A stretch of 33,154 bases of DNA from a virus: positions 1-33,154 of IMG/VR virus record IMGVR_UViG_3300037337_000101, one strand, 5' to 3'. The notes under the pieces were generated by a model that was not told where the DNA came from, did not search any database, and worked only from the letters and a program-made list of their open reading frames with translations. The number at the start of each line of letters is the position of its first letter. Positions within the stretch are counted from its first letter, which is position 1. Shown here in pieces: positions 24,106 to 31,761 of the stretch. A program made the position numbers and the translations under genes.

Positions 24106-25034
24106 CAACCGCAAGCGCCAGCATCCTGGCCCCTATCCCTGTCACCCTGGCCATGCTTGCCGCTGGCACCACTGTGCCCGTTGTCGATGCCTCGGTGGGT
24201 GAGGTTGCTTGGGCTGTGGGCACCGCCTACGCCGTGGGCGCTCGCGTCAATTACTTGGGCTCAATCTGGGAGTGCGTGTTCGCGCACACAGGCGTGACAC
24301 CTGGCACCAACGCAACCCGCTGGCTGCGCTTCGGCCCGAGCAACCGCATGGCGCCGTTTGACGACCGGCCAAGCACGCGCACCAGCCGCACCGGCTCGCT
24401 CAAATACGAGATCGGCCTGGGCTTTTTTACCGGCTTCTTCCTGTCCGGGCTGGTTGGCGAAAGCATCAACGTCAAAGTGTTGGCAGGCCCTGGTGGCACG
24501 GTTGAATTTGAGACCACCCGCGATCTTTTCGACCAAGCGCTCGGGCTGTTCGAGTATCTTTTTCTGCCCCTGCGTCCACTCGGGCAATTGCAGGTGCAAG
24601 ACCTGCCACTCCTGCCCACCGGGCAGCTGCACATCACGATCACCGCAGCCGGGTCGGGCGCGGTGGGCATCGGCATGGTTGCCGTGGGCTTTTGGGAGAC
24701 GCTGCTGCGCAGTGGCGATTTTGGCGGCGTGCAATACGGCGCAAGCGCTGAAATCAAGACCTACAGCTACTTCAAGGAAAACCCAGACGGCAGCGTTGAA
24801 ATCACCCCACGCGGCACAGCCCGAAATATCCGCTGCGCCGTAATGATCGATGCCGATCAAGCCAACGCCGCAGCCGACCTGCTGGCCCGCATTGCGGCGC
24901 AGCCAGTGGCGTTTATCGCCAGCGGCATCGGACGCTACGACTACCTCAACACCTTCGGTCTTGTCAGCGGCGATGTGAATGCCGACAACTTCTCAATGTC
25001 CACCGTCAACCTCAACATCAAGGGCTACGTCTAA
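24102..25034 (+). CDS. Tail protein after the tape measure (probable tail-tip component), 310 aa
   Basis: Overlaps the tape measure stop as ATGA. Residues about 30-75 resemble a small carbohydrate-binding-type repeat (VAWAVGTAYAVGARVNYLGSIWECVFAHTGVTPGTNATRWLRFG). After it come NRMAPFDDRPSTRTS and a beta-rich body. The C terminus (LARIAAQPVAFIASGI..., then FSMSTVNLNIKGYV) looks like a structural tail domain. By position it is the distal tail or hub protein, with a possible sugar-binding insertion. Exact role unknown. Confidence 0.65.
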   Translation: MTTASASILAPIPVTLAMLAAGTTVPVVDASVGEVAWAVGTAYAVGARVNYLGSIWECVFAHTGVTPGTNATRWLRFGPSNRMAPFDDRPSTRTSRTGSLKYEIGLGFFTGFFLSGLVGESINVKVLAGPGGTVEFETTRDLFDQALGLFEYLFLPLRPLGQLQVQDLPLLPTGQLHITITAAGSGAVGIGMVAVGFWETLLRSGDFGGVQYGASAEIKTYSYFKENPDGSVEITPRGTARNIRCAVMIDADQANAAADLLARIAAQPVAFIASGIGRYDYLNTFGLVSGDVNADNFSMSTVNLNIKGYV

Positions 25035-26209
25035 TGCCAATACCAGCAGTTGCCGTACCAGCGGCAGTTCTCGCCAGCGAATTCCCGACCAACGCCGACC
25101 GCACGGCGGGTACATTCAACAGCAAATCCGTCGCCTGGGCAAACTCAGAAAACGCGATGGCGACCCGCACGCGCGAGATTGCCGAGGCCGCACGGCTCAA
25201 TGCGCTGACTGCCAACCAAGCGGCGACTGAGGCCAATGCGGATGCAGCGCTGGCCACCACCAACGGCGAGGCCCAAGTGACGCTGGCAGCTGGGCAGGTG
25301 ACGCTGGCCACAACGCAGGCCAACAGCGCGGCCAACAGCGCGACAACGGCCACCACGCAAGCGGGTATCGCCACCACGCAAGCGGGCAATTCTGCGATCA
25401 GTGCAACAGCATCCGATGCCAGTCGCATTGCCGCAAGCAAGCTCAACTTGGGCAACAAAGCCACCCCGCCCACGCTGGACAATGAGGGTGCCGCGCTGCT
25501 GGCAGGTGCCACATACTACGACACAGCGCTCAATAAGTGGCGGGTGTGGACAGGCACCGCATGGGGCGATGGCATCAGTGCCGTGGCGGGCGTGTCCAGC
25601 GTCAACGGCCTGACGGGCGATGTGACACTCCCACCCACCCAAACACTTGAGTACGACAGCCGCGCCGACCTGCGCAGCCAAACCCCTACAGTCGGGGCGC
25701 TTGCCATTGTTAAAGGCCTGGGCCTGTTCGTCTGGCAAAGCGCCAGCACCGAGCCCGACGATGACGAATCGGCATTCGCCACCGCGTCGGGCGTGTGGCT
25801 GCTGGAGGCCGTGAGCTGGGACGTGACCGCCGCCTGGAACTCGCCCGACGAGCAAGCGCAAAACGACGACGACGAAGACGAGCCGCTGCGCTTTGCCAGC
25901 AGCTTTGCCAGCAGCTTTGCCGCCCGCGTGTTGACCGGCAGCGCAACATGCGCGATCACCAGCGTTGGCGCATCGACAAGTATCGCATTTACAGGCACTG
26001 TGACCGGCGCAGCCATTGGCGACCGAGTGATTGCAACCCCGCCAGACCAGTTAGGCAACACCGCAGGAGACACAGGGCGCTTGTCGTATCACGCCTGGGT
26101 CAGCGCAGCCGACACGGTGACCGTCATGCTAACCAACGCCAGCGGGGCGACTGCCACAACAAACCCGCTGATTCGTGCCACTTGGCCGATCACCGTCATC
26201 AAATCGTAA
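25034..26209 (+). CDS. Tail fibre-like protein, 391 aa
   Basis: The start overlaps the previous stop as TAATG. Residues 45-130 are Ala/Thr/Asn/Gln-rich (TTQANSAANSATTATTQAG), as in trimeric fibre shafts. The next part contains PPTLDNEGAALLAGATYYDT and WRVWTGTAWGD, then VSSVNGLTGDVTL, all recurrent in phage tail fibres. An acidic stretch (DDDEDE) precedes a 12-bp DNA tandem repeat (25891-25914) coding FASS twice. The C-terminal 100 residues are beta-rich and may be the tip. Confidence 0.75.
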   Translation: MPIPAVAVPAAVLASEFPTNADRTAGTFNSKSVAWANSENAMATRTREIAEAARLNALTANQAATEANADAALATTNGEAQVTLAAGQVTLATTQANSAANSATTATTQAGIATTQAGNSAISATASDASRIAASKLNLGNKATPPTLDNEGAALLAGATYYDTALNKWRVWTGTAWGDGISAVAGVSSVNGLTGDVTLPPTQTLEYDSRADLRSQTPTVGALAIVKGLGLFVWQSASTEPDDDESAFATASGVWLLEAVSWDVTAAWNSPDEQAQNDDDEDEPLRFASSFASSFAARVLTGSATCAITSVGASTSIAFTGTVTGAAIGDRVIATPPDQLGNTAGDTGRLSYHAWVSAADTVTVMLTNASGATATTNPLIRATWPITVIKS

Positions 26210-26221
26210 AAGGAAAACATC

Positions 26222-27217
26222 ATGCCAATGGTTCGCGCAATGCGTATGCTTAACGCAATCGAAGCCGGTACAACAACCGGCGCACAACTGCAAACCCTAC
26301 TTACCGATGATCCGGGGCGGCTGGCTGAATTGAATGTGCTGCTGGGGATGCGCGGGCAGGCGCGGCGCATGGCTGCATCCAGCACAGCCATGACAGCGGT
26401 AGCTGCATCCAGCGCGGCAATGAATGCGGTAGCCGCATCCAGCACGGCCATGACAGCGGTAGCTGCATCCAGCGCGGCCATGACAGCAGTGATCGCATCC
26501 AGCGCGGCAATGACAGCGGTGGGTGACAGTGCTACAGCTACCGACGCAATCAATGCAAGTCAGACAGCAAGCACTGCGGTTTACAACGGCAACAACGCTG
26601 GTCTATTCCTAAACCGCCTGCGTATTCGTGGTGGACTTGATTCTGACGCAACGCTCAATGGGCTGACTACGATAACAGCAGTGGCTGCATCCAGCACGGC
26701 CATGACAGCGGTAGCTGCATCCAGCGCGGCCATGACAGCAGTGATCGCATCCAGCACAGCGATGACAGCGGTCGCTGCATCCAGCGCGGCCATGACAGCA
26801 GTGGCTGCATCCAGCACAGCGAAGATGGCCGTGTTCAACAGCGACACAGCGCTTGCCGATATTGCCGCATCTGCCACCGCGTTGACCGCCATGCGCGCCG
26901 CTGCTCAGTATGCCGTCTATGAATCGGCAAATGGGTATCTCATGTCGCCAACCGCCTTAAACGGCACAAACGCCTCTGCGTCTTACATTGCCCTCGGTGT
27001 GAGCACCAGCGACAACTCGAATGGCGCGACCATCACGATTGCCACCCGCCGCATTGGCAGCGCTCGCGCAAACACGCACCTGACAGACGTTACCAGCGTA
27101 GGTTTAACCACCGCGCTCGGGGCGTTGGTGATGCCGATGGTGACGCCGTTCACATTCCAAACAACCGACGGCAGTACCCAAACTGGTCGCGTTGGCATGT
27201 TGCGCTGCGACATCTAA
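26222..27217 (+). CDS. Decapeptide-repeat tail protein, 331 aa
   Basis: Preceded by AAAAGG. After a 50-residue head come two blocks of decapeptides with consensus A-x-S-S-x-A-M-T-A-V, separated by a unique segment of about 34 residues (YNGNNAGLFLNRLRIRGGLD...). A non-repetitive C-terminal domain of about 110 residues follows (YESANGYLMSPTALNGTNAS ... ITIATRRIG). The regular repeat suggests a solenoid or fibrous rod. Position after the fibre-like gene suggests a receptor-binding or fibre protein. Confidence 0.7.
   Translation: MPMVRAMRMLNAIEAGTTTGAQLQTLLTDDPGRLAELNVLLGMRGQARRMAASSTAMTAVAASSAAMNAVAASSTAMTAVAASSAAMTAVIASSAAMTAVGDSATATDAINASQTASTAVYNGNNAGLFLNRLRIRGGLDSDATLNGLTTITAVAASSTAMTAVAASSAAMTAVIASSTAMTAVAASSAAMTAVAASSTAKMAVFNSDTALADIAASATALTAMRAAAQYAVYESANGYLMSPTALNGTNASASYIALGVSTSDNSNGATITIATRRIGSARANTHLTDVTSVGLTTALGALVMPMVTPFTFQTTDGSTQTGRVGMLRCDI
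26372..26581 (+). repeat. 30-bp repeat block 1 (decapeptides)
   Basis: Five good 30-bp units start at 26372, 26402, 26432, 26462 and 26492 (GCTGCATCCAGC core). Two degenerate units start at 26522 and 26552. Each unit encodes ten residues in frame. Confidence 0.9.
26684..26893 (+). repeat. 30-bp repeat block 2 (decapeptides)
   Basis: Five good units start at 26684, 26714, 26744, 26774 and 26804, and degenerate units follow at 26834 and 26864. The first two units are identical to the third and fourth of block 1, which suggests copying between blocks. Confidence 0.9.
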
Positions 27218-27226
27218 AGGCAAACC

Positions 27227-27748
27227 ATGAAACTCCTAATCCAAAACAACCGCATCGCCGGAACCGCAACCGACGCTTACACCGGCCCGGATGTGTTCAT
27301 TGACGCGCCTGCTGAATTTGATGTACTGCGCCTGGGTGAGTACAGCTTTGCCGATGGTGCGCTTACTGCCCCCGCCCCGATCTCACCCCAAACCGCAGCC
27401 TGGGAGCGCATCAAAGCCGAGCGCGACCGGCGCAAGGGGCTTGGCGTCAAAGTCGGCGCGCACTGGTATCACAGCGACGCAGACAGCCGCTTGCAGCAGA
27501 TTGGCCTGTTCATCATGGGCAGCAACGTGCCCGCCGTTGCGTGGAAAACGCTCACGCTGGCCGGCCCGCCTGTGTTTGTGACGATGACGCAGGCCATCGC
27601 CGGGGGCATCTTTCAAGGCACCGCAGAAAGCGACGCAGCCATCTTTGCAGCGGCTGAAACACACCGCGTAGCGATGGAAGCGAGCGACACGCCCGAGAGC
27701 TACGACATCACCAGCGGCTGGCCCGCGTCAATCGAGGACGCGCTGTGA
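27227..27748 (+). CDS. DUF4376-like tail protein, 173 aa
   Basis: The N-terminal 55 residues form a small beta domain (IAGTATDAYTGPDVFIDAPAEFD). The C-terminal part carries the DUF4376 pattern WERIKAERDRRKGLGVKVGAHWYHSDADSRLQ, then WKTL...GIFQGT and a helical AAAETHR segment. Such proteins accompany tail fibres and may be minor fibre or chaperone components. Starts after AAAGGCAAACC. Confidence 0.75.
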   Translation: MKLLIQNNRIAGTATDAYTGPDVFIDAPAEFDVLRLGEYSFADGALTAPAPISPQTAAWERIKAERDRRKGLGVKVGAHWYHSDADSRLQQIGLFIMGSNVPAVAWKTLTLAGPPVFVTMTQAIAGGIFQGTAESDAAIFAAAETHRVAMEASDTPESYDITSGWPASIEDAL

Positions 27749-28155
27749 AGCTCGCACTCAAGCACGCACCACCCACCGGCTTCTGGAAGCGCGCATTCCA
27801 CGCGATCACTGCCGCACGGCTTGTCACCCGCTACCCCCACGCGGGCATCGTGATCGACGGCGACCTAATGCACAGCAATCTTGCCAGCGGGCTGCACATA
27901 GAGCCATTCCGGCCCGAGGGGTGGGACTTGTTTGACCTGGGCGACGCTGACGAGCTGGCCCAGGCTCGCTTCCTAGATTTCGAGGGCACGCCTTACGACT
28001 GGTTCAGCCTGCTTGCTTTCGTTTTGCCGTGGAATGTTTCCGACAGCTCGCGCATGTACTGCTATGAATGGTGCTGGCTCGCCATCACCGGGGTGAATCC
28101 GCGCCGCCGGGTGACGCCCGAAGATTTGCTGGCGCTGATTGCTTCTAAAAAATAA
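27745..28155 (+). CDS. Permuted NlpC/P60 (YiiX-like) papain-fold protein
   Basis: A 136-aa protein with GTGA start overlap. It shows the order of a circularly permuted papain-like hydrolase: His in RYPHAGIVIDGDLMH (about residue 32), then GTPYDWFSLLAFVL, and a Cys in SRMYCYEWCWLAITG (about residue 98). The usual C-S-E-[FL] is C-Y-E-W here. Members cleave amide or ester bonds in peptidoglycan or lipids. Between tail genes and lysis genes it could serve cell-wall penetration or lysis. The Ser-to-Tyr change next to the Cys leaves activity uncertain. Confidence 0.6.
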   Translation: MKLALKHAPPTGFWKRAFHAITAARLVTRYPHAGIVIDGDLMHSNLASGLHIEPFRPEGWDLFDLGDADELAQARFLDFEGTPYDWFSLLAFVLPWNVSDSSRMYCYEWCWLAITGVNPRRRVTPEDLLALIASKK

Positions 28156-28171
28156 ACCCGAAAGCGAAAAA

Positions 28172-28501
28172 ATGACGATCGAAGCAACTATCGCAAGCAT
28201 GGGCAGCAAAGCAACTTACACGGGCGCAGGCGTGACGATCGCAGTCGCTGTGCAAGTTGCGTTTGGCCTGTGGCTCGGTGACTGGTTCGCAGGCGCAGCG
28301 CTGGCCTGCACCTGGTTTGTCGCCCGCGAGCACACCCAGGCCGAATACCGATGGATCGCTAAGTTCGGCAACGGTAAACGCGCAAACCTGACCGCAATGG
28401 GCTGGGCAGATAAGCGCATCTGGAATTTTGGCTCGGTGCTGGACTTTGCTGCGCCAATTGCCGCTTGTGTTGCTGTTTACTTTTTTCAGAGCTTTATATG
28501 A
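28172..28501 (+). CDS. Membrane protein, 109 aa (holin-like candidate)
   Basis: Starts at 28172. Hydrophobic segments lie at about residues 15-32 (YTGAGVTIAVAVQVAFGLWL), 36-48 and 89-107 (LDFAAPIAACVAVYFFQ). A basic loop lies between the second and third (EYRWIAKFGNGKRANLTAMGWADKRIW). It is the first of three consecutive membrane proteins before the endolysin. No family recognised with certainty; a holin or an auxiliary membrane protein. Confidence 0.65.
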   Translation: MTIEATIASMGSKATYTGAGVTIAVAVQVAFGLWLGDWFAGAALACTWFVAREHTQAEYRWIAKFGNGKRANLTAMGWADKRIWNFGSVLDFAAPIAACVAVYFFQSFI

Positions 28502-28782
28502 CACAACCCAACCCACCCCCGAGCCGCCTGACCTTCGACCCGACCATCAACGCGGGGCACCTGCTGACATTCGCCGGGTTTCTCGTGACCGGCTTCGTCG
28601 CCTACGCCACGCTTGACAAACGCATCACGGTTGTTGAGCAGCGCACAGTGACCGCAGAGGAGCGAATCGTTGAGCAGGACAGCCGCACAAATATCACCCT
28701 GGCGGAGATAAAGCGTGATGTGAGAGAGACCAACATCGCCGTAAACCAGCTGGCTCGTGAGCTAGCGAAAGGTAAGCCATGA
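28498..28782 (+). CDS. Single-TM coiled-coil protein, 94 aa (antiholin-like candidate)
   Basis: ATGA overlap at both ends. One transmembrane segment (AGHLLTFAGFLVTGFVAYATL, residues 19-39) is followed by a charged coiled coil (RITVVEQRTVTAEERIVEQDSR ... AEIKRDVRETNIAVNQLARELAKG). This type occurs in lysis cassettes of many phages and may modulate the holin. Confidence 0.65.
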   Translation: MTQPNPPPSRLTFDPTINAGHLLTFAGFLVTGFVAYATLDKRITVVEQRTVTAEERIVEQDSRTNITLAEIKRDVRETNIAVNQLARELAKGKP

Positions 28783-29021
28783 AGCTGATTGACGACTGGC
28801 CTCGGGCTTGGCGGTTTTTAGTCGTTCAGGTTCAAATCATCGGCGCGGCGGCGATGGGCGCTTGGCTTGTGATGTCAGAAGAAAACAAAGAGTCGCTGAT
28901 GGACCTGTTCGGCCTGCCAAGTGATAAAGCTGTTGCCGTAACAGCACTTGTGGTTTTCCTAGCAGGCATTTTTGCACGTGTGAAATTGCAGCCTACGCTG
29001 CACAAAAAGGACACCCAATGA
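28779..29021 (+). CDS. Putative holin, 80 aa
   Basis: Starts MKLIDDWPRAWRFLVVQVQ, a pattern I recognise from small two-TM phage proteins next to endolysins. Transmembrane segments lie at about residues 12-32 and 50-66 (AVAVTALVVFLAGIFARV), with a positively charged C-terminal tail. It overlaps the endolysin start (ATGA). Predicted to permeabilise the inner membrane at lysis. Confidence 0.75.
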   Translation: MKLIDDWPRAWRFLVVQVQIIGAAAMGAWLVMSEENKESLMDLFGLPSDKAVAVTALVVFLAGIFARVKLQPTLHKKDTQ

Positions 29022-29563
29022 ATGTCAACGTTGACAAATACATCACAAACCTCATGGTTCGAGAGGGCGGCTATGTTGATCATCCCGCAGATCGGGGCGG
29101 GCCAACAAATCACGGCATCACCGAGCTAGTGGCGCGCGCGTTTGGCTACCACGGCGCCATGCAAGACCTGCCGTACTCGTTAGCGCGCCGCATTTATCTG
29201 GAGCGCTACTGGGAAGCGCCTGGGTTTGACAATGTGAGCGAGTACAGCGTGCCCGTGGCCGAGGAAATGCTCGACACCGGTGTGAACATGGGTCCAGCAG
29301 TGGCCGGCCGGTTTTTGCAGCGAGCGCTCAACGTGCTCAACAGCGAGGGCAAGCATTACCCCGACGTTGTGGCCGATGGCGCTGTTGGCCGCATAACTAT
29401 TGCCGCCCTGCGCGCTTACCTCAGCGCGCGTGGGAGAGATGCCCACACCGTGCTGTTGCGGGCCTTGAATGCACAGCAAGCGGTGCGCTACATCGAGATT
29501 GCCGAGGGCCGCCCAAGCCAAGAATCATTTGTTCACGGCTGGCTGCTGCACCGGGTTTCCTAA
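29018..29563 (+). CDS. Endolysin, GH108-type (zliS) lysozyme
   Basis: A 181-aa protein. The N-terminal signature VREGGYVDHPADRGGPTNHGIT holds the catalytic Glu16 typical of glycosyl hydrolase family 108. The helical core (IYLERYWEAPGFDNV; EEMLDTGVNMGPAVAGRFLQRALNVLN) leads into a family peptidoglycan-binding part (VVADGAVGRITIAALRAYL). No signal peptide, so release depends on the holin. Confidence 0.92.
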   Translation: MNVNVDKYITNLMVREGGYVDHPADRGGPTNHGITELVARAFGYHGAMQDLPYSLARRIYLERYWEAPGFDNVSEYSVPVAEEMLDTGVNMGPAVAGRFLQRALNVLNSEGKHYPDVVADGAVGRITIAALRAYLSARGRDAHTVLLRALNAQQAVRYIEIAEGRPSQESFVHGWLLHRVS

Positions 29564-29603
29564 ACCTGACTGAACAACTGACTTACCCCACTGAAAGGCC
29601 ACG

Positions 29604-29807
29604 ATGAATGCCATTCTGTTATGTGTTGTGATCCTGTTGTCTGGCTGCTCGACCATGGATGGCGTGAATGCCACCCGAGACGAGCGCCGGGCGTGCGCAG
29701 CGGAAACATGCTCAGTTTGGACGGACAGAGAGCTACGAGTGCTGATCCAGCGCGCGATGGAAGAGTGCTACAAGGCAGGTACAAACCCCAACGGGCGGGG
29801 AGCGTGA
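29604..29807 (+). CDS. Small lipoprotein, 67 aa
   Basis: Starts with a short signal peptide ending in the lipobox LLSGC (Cys15), then a soluble, cysteine-containing domain (RRACAAETCSVWTDRELRVLIQRAMEECYKAG). It precedes Rz and is coupled to it by TGATG. It is distinct from the nested Rz1 and could be an additional spanin-associated or lysis-regulating lipoprotein. SD-like GAAAGG precedes the start. Confidence 0.7.
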   Translation: MNAILLCVVILLSGCSTMDGVNATRDERRACAAETCSVWTDRELRVLIQRAMEECYKAGTNPNGRGA

Positions 29808-30331
29808 TGTGGACACTTCTAACTTCCCGACTAGCTGCGACCACGGCTATCAGCATATTACTTGCCGCTGGTGTTTTGTACGCGCACAGCAGCGGAGTGC
29901 GATCCGGGACGGCAGCTACCCAGGCGCAATGGAATATCGAGCGCCTGGCGCAACAGACGGCCCGAGCGAACCAGGAAGCGAAAAACCGACAGACCGAGCT
30001 GGAGCTGAATGATGCCGTCGAAGTACATGCCCAAGAAATCGCCGCGGCTAATGCGGCTCGCACTGCTGACCGTGTCGCTGGCGCTGTTGTTGCTGTCCGG
30101 CTGCGCGACGCCGCCCGCGCCACCGCCGAGCTTGCCAGTCAGGTCCGCGCAGATGCCAACGCTGCCGAGGTACGCGCAGCAGCCGCCGATGCCGCCCGAG
30201 TGCTCGCCGACGTGTTTGAGCGCGCTGAACGAAGAGCGGGAATATTGGCTGACGCTGCTGACAACGCCCACTTTGCCGGTGCCGCCTGCCAGCGCAGGTA
30301 CGGCGAAGTTCGAGAAGCCATAAACCGCTGA
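29807..30331 (+). CDS. Rz: Rz-like inner-membrane spanin
   Basis: About 174 aa from the ATG at 29807 (a GTG at 29804 is possible). An N-terminal signal anchor (SRLAATTAISILLAAGVLYAH) is followed by a long, Ala/Arg/Glu-rich periplasmic coiled coil (NIERLAQQTARANQEAKNRQTELEL ... ). This is the i-spanin layout. It should bridge to Rz1 and fuse inner and outer membranes after the endolysin has acted. Confidence 0.85.
   Translation: MWTLLTSRLAATTAISILLAAGVLYAHSSGVRSGTAATQAQWNIERLAQQTARANQEAKNRQTELELNDAVEVHAQEIAAANAARTADRVAGAVVAVRLRDAARATAELASQVRADANAAEVRAAAADAARVLADVFERAERRAGILADAADNAHFAGAACQRRYGEVREAINR
30009..30323 (+). CDS. Rz1: Rz1-like outer-membrane lipoprotein nested in Rz
   Basis: In the +1 frame inside Rz. 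Signal peptide with basic start and hydrophobic core, lipobox LLLLSGC (Cys32 from the 30009 start), then a proline-rich segment (ATPPAPPPSLPVRSAQMPTLP) typical of Rz1. Starts at 30009, 30012, 30027 or 30051 all leave the lipobox intact; 30027 (MPKKSPRLMRLALL) gives the most usual signal peptide. Up to 104 aa. Confidence 0.85.
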   Translation: MMPSKYMPKKSPRLMRLALLTVSLALLLLSGCATPPAPPPSLPVRSAQMPTLPRYAQQPPMPPECSPTCLSALNEEREYWLTLLTTPTLPVPPASAGTAKFEKP

Positions 30332-30395
30332 TGTGACATACTGCGCACCCAGAGCGCAAGTAAAAAATAATTAACCAACGGAAAGGACGGTGACC

Positions 30396-30542
30396 ATGAA
30401 GCCAGGACTGTATGCAAACATCAATGCGAAACAAGATCGCATCAAAGCAGGGTCGAAAGAGAAGATGAACCCGGTCGGCTCCAAGGCCGCGCCGTCTGCC
30501 AAGGACTTCAAGAAGTCCGCAGAGACGGCCAAGAAGCGGTAA
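30396..30542 (+). CDS. Small basic phage protein, 48 aa
   Basis: Starts MKPGLYANINAKQDRIKAGSKEKMNPVG and ends KDFKKSAETAKKR. The GGAAAGGA site lies 9 bases upstream. This short Lys-rich protein type recurs at the end of late or accessory regions in many phages; its function is unknown to me. It is the last rightward gene before the terminator. Confidence 0.75.
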   Translation: MKPGLYANINAKQDRIKAGSKEKMNPVGSKAAPSAKDFKKSAETAKKR

Positions 30543-30556
30543 GCCAGCTCACACAG

Positions 30557-30587
30557 AAAAGCCCGCCAGGAAACTGAGCGGGCTTTT
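30557..30587. terminator. Bidirectional terminator between late genes and integrase
   Basis: A 10-bp stem AAAAGCCCGC / GCGGGCTTTT with an 11-base loop gives T-runs on both strands. It separates the rightward late operon from the leftward integrase gene, whose stop is at 30603. Confidence 0.85.
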
Positions 30588-30602
30588 CCTTGGCCTTAAA
30601 AA

Positions 30603-31532
30603 CTACAGCCGAGCTGAGATGCTCGATGCCGTCTCTCTGTAGTAGCGAGACAAAAGCAGGTTCAAATCTTTGTGGCGCGATATGCGCGCAAGGGTCATTA
30701 CGTCCATGCGCCGGGCAAGCAGGGTCAACGCCGTGGCCCGCGTGTCGTGGAACGTCAAGCCCCTGACCAGAAGCTCATGGATCATTCGGCTGAACAGCGC
30801 ACTCCCCTCATTCGCGCCGACCGTGAACCCAGGCAGTGGCAGCAGCAGCTTGCGAGCCCGCCTGGGCACTGGCACCACCACCGGCTTGGTCTCGGTCTTG
30901 CTCAGGGGCAGCACCAGCACCTGTCTCTTGGCATCGTAGGAACAGGTCAGCACTTCTTGCAAGCGCAGGCCGGTGTGCAGCGCGATGCGAAACGCCTGCT
31001 GCATCTCTGCCGTCTTGCCACTGCGCCGCGCACGCAGCACCCGTTTGATGAGCTGCCAGGACCACACCGGCTCACGCGCTGGGTTTTCCTTGGGGAGTCG
31101 AACGCCGTCGAATGGGGACTCTCGTACCCACCGCCATTCGCGCACGGCGAGACGAAACATATTTCTGTGCAGGTTCACTTCGCGCAGCACCGTGGACCCA
31201 CTCACGGTTTCCAGCCGCTTGTCACGCCATTGGCCGATGGCCTCTGCGTCGAGGCTGTCAAGCGGCACATCCCCGAAGTGCGCCAGCAGTGCATCCAGGC
31301 GGCGGGTCTCCCACAGCACGGCTTTGACCTTGGTCGGGCTCACGGTGTCAAGGTACTTGCGACACGCCTCGCCCAGCGTCTTGCCGCGTGTCTGGCCTGC
31401 GTCGATCTCAGCCTCAACGCGCTGCGCCCACTGCTGCGCCTCCCGCTTGGTGGGCCAAATCGCGCTCTTGCGAACGCCCCTTTTGGCGACCTGTGCGCGC
31501 CAGCGGTCGCCATGCTTTGTGATGCTTGCCAT
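30603..31532 (-). CDS. int: Tyrosine integrase
   Basis: A 309-aa site-specific recombinase. The start at 31532 (MASITKHGDRWRAQV) has GGGGAG three bases upstream, so I prefer it to a frame opening at 31583. The N-terminal arm/core-binding part (residues 1-150) is followed by the catalytic domain with Arg190 (HTGLRLQEVL), Lys212, H262-x-x-R265 (FHDTRATAL), His287 (SRHKDL) and Tyr297 or 298 (SRYYRE). It is the last gene of the leftward operon, next to the attP-like site it should use for insertion at a tRNA gene. Confidence 0.95.
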   Translation of the reverse strand: MASITKHGDRWRAQVAKRGVRKSAIWPTKREAQQWAQRVEAEIDAGQTRGKTLGEACRKYLDTVSPTKVKAVLWETRRLDALLAHFGDVPLDSLDAEAIGQWRDKRLETVSGSTVLREVNLHRNMFRLAVREWRWVRESPFDGVRLPKENPAREPVWSWQLIKRVLRARRSGKTAEMQQAFRIALHTGLRLQEVLTCSYDAKRQVLVLPLSKTETKPVVVPVPRRARKLLLPLPGFTVGANEGSALFSRMIHELLVRGLTFHDTRATALTLLARRMDVMTLARISRHKDLNLLLSRYYRETASSISARL

Positions 31533-31572
31533 GTACTCCCCACGATGCGTAAACCTGTGGGGAGTATGTAGC

Positions 31573-31596
31573 AAAACCAACAAATAAAACCAACAA
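31573..31596. repeat. Direct repeat near attP (possible integrase arm sites)
   Basis: AAAACCAACAA occurs at 31573-31583 and 31586-31596, 13 bp apart, in an A-rich block just upstream of the integrase start. On the other side of attP, AATGCGT repeats at 31741 and 31752 (11 bp apart), and ATGCGTAAA recurs at 31545 and 31742. These are candidates for arm-type integrase or Xis sites. Confidence 0.45.
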
Positions 31597-31695
31597 TCAA
31601 CAACAACGAGATGCGAAGCGCGGATGCATAACCCGTTGATTTACCTCATAAAACGACAATCGGGAACAATAACCAAAGACTGTCAACTTACTTGA

Positions 31696-31720
31696 TGGTG
31701 CCCGGGGCCGGAATCGAACC
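31696..31720 (-). other. attP core: 3' end of a tRNA gene
   Basis: On the minus strand, 25 bases read as the 3' end of a tRNA: GGTTCGATT of the T loop, CCGGC closing the T stem, acceptor strand CCCGGGC, discriminator A and CCA. Only this 3' part is present; the upstream T-stem half does not pair, so it is not a full tRNA gene. The GCCCGGG acceptor suggests a leucine tRNA. Insertion there would restore the host tRNA. Confidence 0.85.
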
Positions 31721-31761
31721 TCATAGCAGAACCGTGGGGAAATGCGTAAAAAATGCGTGAT

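Noticed and set aside
26372-26893. CRISPR-like array
   Set aside because: The 30-bp units are contiguous, in frame and coding, without unique spacers.
30672-31571. 299-codon + strand frame opposite the integrase
   Set aside because: The minus strand frame carries all tyrosine recombinase residues; the + frame has no family features.
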